Source of the DNA: Sclerodactyla briareus
Lineage: Eukaryota > Echinodermata > Holothuroidea > Dendrochirotida > Sclerodactylidae
Length of the DNA stretch: 64,000 nt
Reading direction: 5' to 3'
NCBI GenBank assembly: GCA_026419785.1
Contig: JAODTK010005592.1
Span: 228,434-292,433, forward strand
The notes below the pieces were generated by a model. That model was not told the DNA's origin. It searched no databases and was given only the letters and a program-made list of their open reading frames with translations. The translations under genes and the position numbers were made by a program. Below are positions 46,431 through 57,700 of the stretch, in pieces; position 1 is the first letter of the stretch; each line of letters starts with the position of its first letter.

Positions 46431-46690
46431 GGAATAGGCCAATGCCTCTTTGGCGGTACCTTAATGTGCGGTAACACCAGACGGCAACTTGCAAATTGCC
46501 TACCCCGCGTGCATCCCAGCTACATCCCCCTGTGCTGAACCACCAGCGAAAGGGCAACAGGTACCATTTTTATAGTCCTTGGTATGACTCGACCCGGATT
46601 CGAACCCCGGTCTCCTGGGAAGAAGGCCGATTCTCTACAGATGTTGCCAATCCCTCGTATACGCAACAGATTCTCAACAGATATTAAACT
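46430..46690 (-). mobile_element. tRNA-derived SINE (family 1)
   Basis: On the minus strand the box B is near perfect, GGGGTTCGAATCCGGGTC, followed by GAGTCATACCAAGGACTATA, CCTGTTGCCCTTTCGCTGGT, GGGGTAGGCAATTTGCAAGT and TACCGCCAAAGAGGCATTGG. This is the reverse-oriented counterpart of the 25.3-kb copy. Confidence 0.85.
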
Positions 46691-47371
46691 TTGAAAAACT
46701 CTATCTAGGGGTTGTTGAAGGCAGTCGTATAACAGATAAGCGTTCGAGTGAACTCAATGTTTAGGTGGATAAATAGGGGGTGGGGGAGAGCTTCATTAAA
46801 CGCAGTCGCAGGGCGGGGAGAGTAGCAGCGGTCTACGCAGTCATATCCTGGAACAATTCGAATGAACCGGACCTTGCACCCCTTTAACTTCGGCCTATCG
46901 CTTTCGATAAACACAGATACCATAATGGTGTCACGCACGGGCGGCAGTACGTACAGTACGTGGACGAACTTGCTACATTTAATAACAACTAGGCGACCCA
47001 CGTGACTCATACGGCCCGGCTCGCTCTACCTTACCCCCCCCTCCCGCTGACTGTCAGTGCCTATTGGCCCCATGGTGGGTTGTTTACTGTAACATAAGGT
47101 CACATTTATTCCTACCCGGCCCCACTACAAAATACCAGAGAGTAACATTCCGTGGAACTTTCTCCCCGATTTTCAATCATGTGTGGAACATTAGAATCAT
47201 TCGGCTACTCTGCTAACTGTCAATATTCGTTTCCCCCACATGTCCGATGTTGCTATGAAGACTATGTTGCAACAGGGACGTGAATCGAGGGGTGGACAAA
47301 AGTCCGTCTATAGCGCTACCACGTCGGTCTATGGTCCACCAACATTTCGTACCTCCCTGAGAAGGCAGGAC

Positions 47372-47472
47372 GCTTTTTTTTTTTTTTTTTTTTTTTTGTT
47401 TTTTCTTTTTTTCGTTTTTTTTTTTTCCCCCCCCCGACCCCTCCCCCCCCCCCCCCCAAAAAAAAAAAAATG
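47372..47472. repeat. T, C and A homopolymer cluster
   Basis: A T run of about 25, further T-rich sequence, two C runs and an A run within 100 bp. Apparent lysine- and proline-rich frames here are artefacts of the runs. Confidence 0.9.
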
Positions 47473-48009
47473 ACCAATAAACCAAGCGCAATTGTTAACG
47501 CTTGGTAGCTGCGGGCAAATATGTCGTAGGTGTAGAATCAGTTAAACTGATTAGGAAACTTTTTTTTTCTATCCCTAACATTCCACTCCCATTGCCCCCC
47601 CTAAACATCTCTCCTCTTACTGCTAAAAATCTCAATTATGATCATCCTGACTATGAACACAATTGAAAGAACCTTGCAGACTAAAACCAACCATGTGGAA
47701 ACACTCTTTCTGGTTCCCAGCCAACAGAAACTAGAGCGTGATGTGTTCACAGACAAATCATTTTCCCTCTTCTCTGCTTACTTGGACCTGCTGACAGATA
47801 AGATAAACACTATTGCTGCCTTCTAGGAGTAATGTAACAAACCTCTCTCACGGAGAGCTCAATGGGAATGTGGGAAATTGAGGTAATTAACTGGATTTAA
47901 TTAAAATCTAATCAAATATGCAAAAAAATGTACTCAGGGCCTAGCAAGTAGCCTGTTTCCAATCCACCCACCAAGTTTCAACCTGATCGCCCTGCCTGTT
48001 TAGATAATG

Positions 48010-48062
48010 ATGAACTAACGAACAGAACGAACGAACGAACGAGCTAACGACCAACGCACGAC
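48010..48062. repeat. AACG tetranucleotide repeat
   Basis: CGAACGAACGAACGAGCTAA-type imperfect (AACG)n. Confidence 0.8.
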
Positions 48063-49194
48063 ATAATGACTTGCAAGCTTGGCTCCCCGCTGCGAAATAG
48101 TCCTCTCTAAAAACGCCAGTCATCCCGAAATAGTTCCCCCTACCTTGTCCAATCAAGTATACGAACCTGTTTGTGGTCGCCTGATCATGACACCAGCATA
48201 CAAATACGTTGTCAACAGTTGACATGCAGTACGGTTGGCATAGTTTGTGTCATGATCCTGCGTGATAGCATGTTCATTGGTCGGACCAAACATCCCAAAA
48301 ATAATATTAAAAACCAACCTCTTGAAATTCTGATTACGGCCACTCGCTGTTGTGTTTTTTTTTATCGCTCGTATGTTGTAGTGTTTGCGTGTGTCTGTGT
48401 GTGTATGCTCATGTGTGATGTTTCGTTTTGCGCTGTGCGTGCGTCAATGTGAACACCAAAGACGAAAAGTCCAATTGTTCTCGAACTATCAAATTAATTA
48501 CTCTAATTGTTTTTGGAAATTGTTAAAGGATTTTTGGGATTAACTGTGTGTGGTCGAATATTGAGAACTTAACGATCATGTTCGCCGTAAGTACTAAGTC
48601 AACGAGGAAACTCAGCTCATACTTGTCATGCTTGGAACATAATACGGTGAGGCCATTTAGGAGTGGATACTGACCCTTACAGCACATCAGCAACTTTTCT
48701 CCCTGGAGGGGCTTTCAGTTCCGAACCCATCTTCCTGATCCACCCCCATGTTCGCCATTCGTGTTTACGAATCACCACCGCGGCTATACTCTACTTTTTT
48801 TTTTACATTATCAGCCCCCGGAGTGAAATCGCCAGACGTCAGCCACTTTCGATAAAAAATGTTATTTCGGGTTTTGCAACTGTATAAGGAACATTAGTAT
48901 GTCCTGTATCGACCTCACACGCGGGTAACTCTGTAGTTTGTTCACGTTGGTCTACCGCATGGGATCTCTAGTCTATCAGGAACACAAATGCTCCCATATC
49001 CACTATCCTATACCCCAATGTACTGGAGTGCACGTACCCCCTATACCTAATTACTAGCCAGGGGCGGGTTGACTTATGTCCGCGTTCTTCTGAAGCACGG
49101 TAGACTGTTTGTGGTGCGGTACCCTTGATTATATTGATGGACGGCTTACTCGTTCTACTTCTACAACCGGAAAACTTAAAGGTTGAGTGATTCT

Positions 49195-49900
49195 TTTACT
49201 GCTTTGATGTTCGGTGACCTCAGATGACCTTTCAAACCCCAAATAGGGATCATGTACTCGTTATGTGGCGCCCACGGTACCACTTGTTTAGCTTCTCCAC
49301 CCATGTGGGGTCGAGTTATTGTGTTCACAAGCTGAGATTGGTCAAATATCCATTTCTCGCAATGGTCTAAATTTCACCTATGCTGCCCCCAATGACATTT
49401 GAGCTGACCCCCAAAACAATACAGTGACAATTACATTGCAACTCATGTACCCACATACTAAATATGAACCTGATTAATGTAGGTGGGGTCGAGTTCACAA
49501 AGCCAAAAGTAACCAGAAGTTTTCCACAACTGTTCTTCACTCTATGATTCCTTGCCTATTCCGTCATGTCTGGTGTGTGCGTGTGGTGCGTGTGTGTGTA
49601 TGTGTGTGACACCCCTTTTCAGCACGATATCTAACGAACGCAAAAAAGGTATACAAGTTGGGCACGTGGGTTGCTTGAGTGGAGAAGATGAACCCCGATG
49701 TTTCTAGTGCCAGTTAAAGGTCATTCAACGTCACGACAGGGCAAAGTCAGAAAACATTGTCAGCATGATATCTGATGAAGGCAAGTATCTATTAAGTTCA
49801 TATTAGGTAATGGGTTGCACATATAGTGAGTATGAACTCTATCGTTTTGGTGTCAGGTCAAGGTCATAGGAGGTCACCATAGGACAATCCTTCTATATCT
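49195..49900. repeat. dispersed repeats related to the 308-bp satellite
   Basis: 49200-49510 matches the 3.5-5.2 kb unit in reverse (CACCCATGTGGGGTCGAGTT, ATTGTGTTCACAAGC). From 49565 a GT tract leads into CAGCACGATATCTAACGAAC and GGTGTCAGGTCAAGGTCATA in forward orientation, matching 59260-59740. The two halves face each other. Confidence 0.7.
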
Positions 49901-49999
49901 TGCAACGAACATTCCGGTAGCAATGTTGTTTAATATTGAAAAGTTTTGTTCGTCTATGTGAACTACATCTATCTGATGACCTACTTTTATTTTTAAACC

Positions 50000-52900
50000 T
50001 CATTTGACCATTTAACCTCATAGGCCTAATGACCTGTGACTGGTTCGGAGCACGTTCTGCCCTCGAAGTGGCTGGGTTTTGTGGGACGCACCAGAGCGTC
50101 TTGTTTGCACCAAACCAAAAAGTCAATTGCACTGGCGTAACTAAACACTGCTATCCACACTATTTTCTAGTATGTCCTCTGAGAAAGGGTGAAACAGCTT
50201 TGAAACACTGATAAATCTCATGTTCGACACTGACTTCTCGGCATCGAGACTGAGACACTCAGAGGAACATCGTAAGAGGGAAGTTCTAATTCGTCTGTGA
50301 GATACAAAGAGGGAACCGCGTTTCATATGTCACTCGAATACTGGCTGGTATTGAACTTTTCATCATGTAACTTGTGTGTCCATTGTTTTCAATCCTGGAG
50401 CGAACCAAGCTTTTGAAAAATCCATATCTTACCACAGTGTATTGTGATTTGCTCAATAGTCAGCATACGCAGATAGAAACCACCCTACATTTCGAGGAAC
50501 GTGGAGATTATCGGCAGAAGTACCGGTATTATTTGGGTGTAGTTTAATGGACCAAAGGAAGGAACGTGTTACTTGAAACTCAACTTGACAGCACGATCCG
50601 GTTGTGTGTGTTGTTGATATTTTCGACTGCCTGAGTGGAATAGGATATTCAGATTTAAGTGATTTTGAAAGGCTCCGTTTGTTACAAATGTTGGCTATTG
50701 ACAAGGAATCACTACGCATACTTTGCGGTTACTTCTAAACAATGACCCATCTATACCGACAACATCAGGGTTCTATACTTTCCATATGTAAGTTGTATAC
50801 TGAATATCAGCTCGATCGGACGAAGCACTCTGGAATTATCGGGTCAACATGGTTTTCAGACTTTGACCGCTGTTGACCACGGATGACCTTCGACCTGAAC
50901 CCCAAAATTGATGGGGATCTACCCATGTACTCATAATGCATGGGAAATTCACATACATACATACATACATACATACATACATACATAATACATGACCATA
51001 TATCGGAACGAACGGATCATTGTGTTTCCCGGTAGTAATTGTTTCGTAAAATATTCTTCCTCATCCCGACCATCAGTTTCAAAACGTATGGTAATCACGT
51101 AAAGCGGACACAGGCCAACGACACAAGGAGGCCAAATTGTGTAGAGGTTTAAAGCTGCAATGATAATTATTTTGTGCGTTGAGTTAAGAAGACTTGCCTG
51201 TATATGGAGGCCCTTATAGAAGTTGAGGGTCACAACCTGCCTTCTTCGATACCCTGCACACGAAGTACTTTCTGCATTGACTTTGTAACATTGAACATAT
51301 TTATCTCTCTCCTCGAAAAAAAAAAAAAAAAAAAAAAATCATACAATCTTAAAATGGCCTATTAAGGCGGAAATACTAATAAAGCATCAGTTCAGATTAG
51401 GATACTTTTAAAGAAACAATTTATTGATTACTTTCCTTCACAATAAACCGGGAAGGACAGAATAATGCGCGAAAAACAACCTATATCCTGTCGTGTTAAA
51501 CATGTTTCGGATCAACGCACCTACCTTGTGTGCAGGGTTACTGTACTGTGGAGAGAAGGCTCGGGTTAATGGATGGCTGAGTTCCTTTGAAACGACTAGG
51601 GGCTAAACACTGTGTGAGAACGTAGCCTAAGTACACACAATTTTCGTTAGGCTAACTTGGGTGTCAGATCTACGCGTTTGGCCAGTTTAGGCTGCCTGGC
51701 TAAGGAGGATCTGAAGGGTTATAAGGAAATCAGCGCTCTTATTGTGTTTTTGTTTAGACAGCCGTTAGCTGTGGGGTTTTCTAGTTGGCAGCTGGCCCGC
51801 GTCCATTTTAATTGTCACGTTAAAGCACACAAGGGTTATAAGGAAATCAGCGGTATAGGGTTGACTCCCGCAGTACTACTCATAGCCTATTAATACACGA
51901 GGATTATTCGTGCAAACTAATTAATGAAAATATCTATCGTAAATTGTTGCTAATATCCGGAAGTACTCGACGGTCAATCAATTGTATTGTGAAGTCGTAT
52001 TACCCAATATGCGAAGCCAGCTGAATTTTCACGACCTCAAGGGTGGTATGGTTGTACTAAAGTCTACATGCATGGTATGATTAGATCTGAGACGGTAATC
52101 CCAAGTTTGTGAGAGGAATGCAGCCATAAGAAATGTTTCGCAAGCTTTCAAGATATGCGGTAAGTTATATTATGATATTATTTTCCATATGGCCTTGTTC
52201 TCTCGTGGGCATATGTTATTGTGTGTGTACGTGTGTGTGTGCGCGTTTGTTCGTGTGTGTGTGCGTGCCAGTGTATGCGTGTGTGCATGTGTGACGTAAA
52301 TTACTACTCAGTAATCAAGTCGAACAGCCTGCTTTAGTGAAGTGTAAGTAATTGTTGGGCATGTTTTCCCGAATGGTCAATACTTGCATGGAGGCTGTCC
52401 ACTCTGCATGGTCTCCATTCCGGGGTCCGTTAGGGAAATAATAGTTTGCAAGATTTGTGGCTACGTTATTCTTCTTCGTACAAACTTTGAACACTGCATA
52501 AGAAAAACAAACCACTAAAGAACAAACCACAGAACAGCCTAAGTCAATTAAGATTAATCAGATCATGTTCAAAACTGTATGTCCCCCCCCCCCCCCCCCC
52601 CCCCCTCCCCCCAAAAAACGTGTCAAAGAACGCAACTTATTTTGGTAAAGGTAGTTAATCATTTTCGGAAAGAAACCTCAATCTTAATTAGAAACGTAAT
52701 CAGTTTGTTCTACGGCAATGCTAGGATGTTTTCTAACTAGCACATCTATACCGGTGTTGTATAGGAAATTACACCATCATTGTATAATCTATACAATTTG
52801 TGTAATTTTCTACACACCGTTACACAATGTTGTGTGATTTCTTCGCAATAGCGGGATATGTGTGCTAGTTACACAACGATGTGTAAATTGTACATTTTTA

Positions 52901-53850
52901 AGAGTGTGTAGCTGTGACCGAAAGAGTTAGTGGTGATCGCACAATTACGTGCATTCTTGCTTACAGTCCCTGATATGAAGTTCTTACGCTCCCTGTCAGT
53001 CATATCATTCGACCCAACAGTCTAGGAATACACTAGATTCCGGCATGCGACGTAGGTTAGGGCTAGAGCCTAGTGCTACACTTATTTCGGTCTGCAATAT
53101 AGGCAGTCGTAAGTTAGAGTTACGGCGTGATCACTAGATGAGGTGACTACTAATCAGTGACTCTTCTGCACTAGTGAGTAGAAGGGGCGAGGTGGAGGGG
53201 GGGGGGGGGGGGGGGTCAGGAGACCGAATTGTCCAGAACGATTGCCAAAAGGGAGCAGTGGAACTCCCCTACTCCCTCTCCTCCCCCACATGACTTCAGT
53301 CCGGTGAGACACTCCAGTGTATGGCCTTTGTTCCACATTGTCAGCATGATCTAACCATGCTTCCGTTGGGAAAGCATCACCAGCAAGGTATTCTTTTCAA
53401 CTGTTGATTATCGTTTCCGCTCGTAACTCTAGGCTACGATTATGCAGCATATAAGACAAGTTGGCATGGGCCTATTTATGATGAAACGTTTGGAGGATGG
53501 CTTTACTGTATGCCCACACATATAGGCATATAGGCTATGGACTTTTACATTTAGAAAAGTAGATTTGGCAAAAACGTCACAGATAACAAAGCACGAGACC
53601 TCCTCTTTCCCCATTTAGCAAAATGTTTCTTCCAACAAATTTGGATTTAACCTGGAGGAAATTATTTTCCGCTGCATTAAAGTCATGACTTGTCATTGTT
53701 ATCTGCATAGCACTGTGTTGCTTTGCACTCATTTGGGAGGCCATTGAGTGATCGTGGGATCAGTCATCAATATGTTTAGGATGTGGTATGAGGTTTGTCG
53801 ATAATCATCAGACCATCTTTTCATCCCCAAACCTATTTTGGTTTCGTCAA
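50000..53850. other. no gene recognised; simple repeats only
   Basis: Holds (ACAT)n at about 50951-50988, an A run near 51319-51339, a direct repeat GGGTTATAAGGAAATCAGCG at about 51717 and 51833, a GT tract at 52218-52297, a C run at 52580-52608 and a G run near 53196. No frame shows a known family. Confidence 0.55.
52755..52915. repeat. palindromic TTACACAA-rich element
   Basis: Short words such as TACACAATGTTGTGT, TTACACAACGATGTGTAA and GTGTAAATTGTACATTTTTA recur in both orientations, ending AAGAGTGTGTA. It resembles the end of a foldback MITE, but no matching left terminus was found. Confidence 0.4.
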
Positions 53851-53858
53851 TTCAACAG

Positions 53859-54726
53859 ATGAGGCTGATGATCGGAATGATTGGCATTGTCGTCATACTC
53901 ATTTGCATAGACCACGCCTCCTATGACCAAGACGGAACGCGGTGATGAGTCCATTCTCCCTCGGCGTTTGTATTCCGAACTGATCGAGACGCAGCACATT
54001 GGTCGAGCCGGGAGAAATGACCACGCTCACGGCGACTGAATACGGAAGAGAACTCGAGTCTCGTCTGGGAACGAGGAGTCATTGGAGGGGAGCAAAATTC
54101 CGGGTCCTACAGATCTCAGGAGAAATCCGAGGGCGACGTCCCCTACGAGGGGCGAGACGGAAACGACCAATCGTATGCCGGGATACAAGGGGATCAATCG
54201 AACTACCGACAAGCGGCGATCGATAAGAGCGATGACGTCAAGGCTAGTGATAGTGATCGTCCTAAGGATGTTGCGATGTCTGATTTCAAAACTGTCAAAA
54301 TTGGGAGGAGAGGGGCCCTCATGAGCTGTCAAACGGCGGATCCAAAATGGTCATCGGTGGTATCAGAAGTGCCCATTGGCAGTAACCGGGAAGGTGGTGG
54401 AGATGTTAGAGAAGATAATCATGACGACAATGTTGATGATGAGGGCCAGGAAAGTCCCGACCACCAACAATTAAGCGAGCATAACCAATCGATCGAAGGG
54501 GACGGTGGCATATCTGACGACGATGAGGAACCCGGAGACGGAAAAGCCGGGAGTGGAACCAGAGGGCAGGGACGACGCGTTGGGCGACAGTGGAGGTCGA
54601 CACGTCGAAGAGACACATACGGTCGCTGAAGACGTCAACCACCACGACGAATCATTCGACCACAACCAGGCGATTGATGAGGGTAAACGAGAGTCGTGCG
54701 AAAGGTGGAGAAAAGGTACGGCGATG
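53859..54726 (+). CDS. sulfotransferase exon 1: signal anchor and acidic stem
   Basis: ATG directly after a CAACAG. The anchor of about 16 hydrophobic residues is followed by DHASYDQDGTR, then (one frame on) ERGDESILPRRLYSELIETQ, later LNTEENSSLVWERGVIGGEQ, EKSEGDVPYEGRDGNDQSYA, GDQSNYRQAAIDKSDDVKAS, SDFKTVKIGRRG, EDNHDDNVDDEGQESPDHQQ, and finally HVEETHTVAEDVNHHDESFD. Two or three frame changes occur (near 53935, 54030 and 54505-54590). The donor ATG-gtgagg at 54726 is in phase 0 and fits exon 2. Stem sequences of this family are variable, so this part rests on position, composition and phase. Confidence 0.6.
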
Positions 54727-57700
54727 GTGAGGTCATGAGTAACGACCACGTCGTCCTGGGCGTGGTGCAAGGAGCGGAGACCGCCGGTAATCACCCGGAA
54801 GTCGGTCGGAAACAGGCGGGAGGTCGGAGGGGAGACGTGGTAGGAAACAAAAAGTAGCCCTGGACAACTTCTCTAGCAAGTGGAATATCTCAGAGGAGTG
54901 AGAAGACTGGCCCCAGTTGTGAGTATCCAAGAAAGTATAATTACCATGTTAGCAGTCCCAATTTTCCCTCTTATTTGATCGAGGTTATTTAAGGGTGGAC
55001 CGATCCAAATTCTATTGAAATGTACTAGACACCTTCCAATCGATGGGTGGAATACTCGACTAACTTGCAGAGGAAAACTATCGGGGTCCACTGAGCGCCT
55101 GACTCCCCTCCCCTCGGAGGTTTAGAGTTCGAAACTATGCTATACGTTTAACCTTGGGTAAGGTTTTTATCCTCTCCACCAAGGTGCTTATGTGGTTTGG
55201 GCAACCGTGAGGTGCAATTTGCGTTGAAGTGAACTCTGCCGTTTTTGTGGAATCAACTACTTGTTCCGATGATCTGACAAATAAAAGTAAAGGTGTACAT
55301 GATACAACTCAAATACTTTACTGAGTAAACTATTATTTTTCCAGGTGTTCAAGTATGTACCGCCTACATTCACCCCCGGGTATCGGGGATTCTGCTGGAC
55401 GAACATCAACAGCGACTTAAGATGCATGCCGTATTTTTATCTCCTCGGCATGCCGAAGTGCGGCACCACTGACCTGTGGGACCGTATGTGGAACACCCAC
55501 ATATCATCCGGGTATTGAAGGAACCACATTGGTGGACCAGGGGCAGTGAGTATAAACGACTGAACTGTGTATTCTACATTTTGCTGCTCTGAGTAAATTA
55601 ACGAGGCATCGTCGTCAGGCAGTCTGGTAGCAACTGGCCAAGAACGACGACGACGCTTGCAAGATATCACAATGAAATTTGTTTCCAATCACCTTTGAAA
55701 TTAGGTGTCACATTTCGAAATGTACTGTTTTCATTTGCTGGGCATAGCGTTCAACAAATGTTTGTTTACCAACCGCGTGGACGAGTTTCAGAAGTGACGG
55801 CAGATAAAGAGTATAGAAACTGTTTAATTTCGAAACAATGTTTTTCGAATAATACTGTTCAAATGTTATCGAATGCGTGAGCGACCTGGTTTTACTTCAT
55901 CAAGAATGTAAATTTCGCGAGGTGGGCTTTATGGCTGGCTATTCTTGGTTGACATACTCACTGACTGTCTGCGACCAGTTGGAATTACAGAGAGCGCCCA
56001 TTCTGGATAAGTGATAGAAACATTACTGAGAGTGGACTAGGGTGGTTTATTTTTAAATTGCTCTGACGCGCCTCCAGGAAATCCACTCGGAAACAGGAGC
56101 AGTGTACTTTTAGTGCAATATTCACAGACAAACAAACCTGACCTGGCCCAACCTTCTTGATTAATAGAACTGGTTGAGAAAGCTCATATTTCGGTTTGAA
56201 CGTAAATTTCTCGTGCCTCGACAGTCGATATTTAAAGAGGCGTCGTCGTCTGGGAGCAACGACGAGTAGGCGACGGCGACGTTCAAAAGGACGTCAAGAT
56301 GGAAAACCGTTTCGTCGATGCACTAGCTCGATATCGTCGTTTATCGTACGTAAATCGTCACCGTTGATGTGTCGATATAAAATTAGCTTCGATATGCCTC
56401 GGAACGGTTTTTGTCATTATGGGACTTCATTTGAACGGACTCGTCCATTATTCATTATTCGTACTAACTTCTTAAACGTGGAAAATGCTGTTGCTTCTCA
56501 AACGCATGCGCTCTAACAGTTTTTTATCCATTTTTCAACCGTCGTTCAAGTATATCATAATATAGATATAGGCGGGAGGGCGGAGGCTGTCACGACGAAC
56601 AATATAATTGGTGTGTTTCGTTTGACCTCCCAGATCGTAACATGGCAAGAGTGTACATTGACGGTCAGTCAGTACCGTGAAGAAGATGATCCAGCAGCCT
56701 GCCTCTGCCTCCAAGTACATCCTAGGTGAGAAACAGTAGACTCAACAGTTGAAATGGAGGGATTTATATAGGCCTAGGCTGTCCTTTCGGATATAGCGTT
56801 TTCATCGCAAATACAGTTTGCGAAAACTGCGTTCGCATTGTGCTTATATTATGGATATAGCTAGACAATACGAAGATTGTGTTACGTGAGTGATCAAAGC
56901 ACTGACCAGCTAATTGCATTTGTGCTAGACTTAGTGAAACATCGCTAGCCATGGGATGGCTTACGGGCCGCCAACTATGGTTAATTTGAGGAGGCTGAAA
57001 ATGGGTTTACTTATGTGTGAGCAATACTTGCTTTGGTGTTTGTTTGGGGAACTACCAGCATACAGGGTGGGGAACTGGGGCGTGGTAACTGCACCACTGG
57101 GAAAGGCGTAGACTATTGCTTCTGGTATCCGCAGGCTCCTCAATCAATCCGAGTACAAATTTCACTTGACGGAGCGTGCCTGTCTTCCTACGGACTGTAA
57201 TGAAGGTTAAGGTGAGGGGTGGGGGGGGGGGGGGAGGGGAGTATGGTGTAGTCATGTCCAAGACGCATTGACTGTTGTTTCTCAGAGCCCCCTATTCAGC
57301 TCAATGGCCCATTTTTCCCTGCGCTACACCCATAAAGTTATGGTCTGTGTCGATCAAAACGTCTCGTAGAACTCTTCTTACAGTCAATTCGACCATGTGA
57401 GTTCAAGTTTAGGAGCGGTTGAAACGAAACATTTCCGTAGTTATCAAGAGACCGAGGATTACATTCCCACTTATCAACGTATTCCGAGCTGATTTTCGAA
57501 GTTCACTTGCCCCTAACTACAACCCTAACGGACGCTGGCACTATGCGTCGATGGTCGAATTGACTGACAGAAACACAGGATGAATCGGATCGTCAATTAT
57601 GAAGATAGGACTGTAACGGAATGGTACAGTATAATAAGATGTATTGCTAATCAATTGACCGCTGTTTTTAAAGGAATATTAGAGTTCGTCTATGACGCAT

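Noticed and set aside
47213-47491. Lys-rich frame and its antisense Phe/Pro frame
   Set aside because: Homopolymer artefact.
53859-53990. Taking the short frame from 53859 as a complete small protein
   Set aside because: The hydrophobic anchor is followed one frame on by a long acidic frame ending at a phase 0 donor that fits the sulfotransferase exon, so it is better read as the gene's first exon.
56196-56516. 106-codon Arg/Ser-rich plus-strand frame
   Set aside because: No splice support or family match; the CGACGACG-rich start resembles other local GC-rich repeats such as that near 55600.
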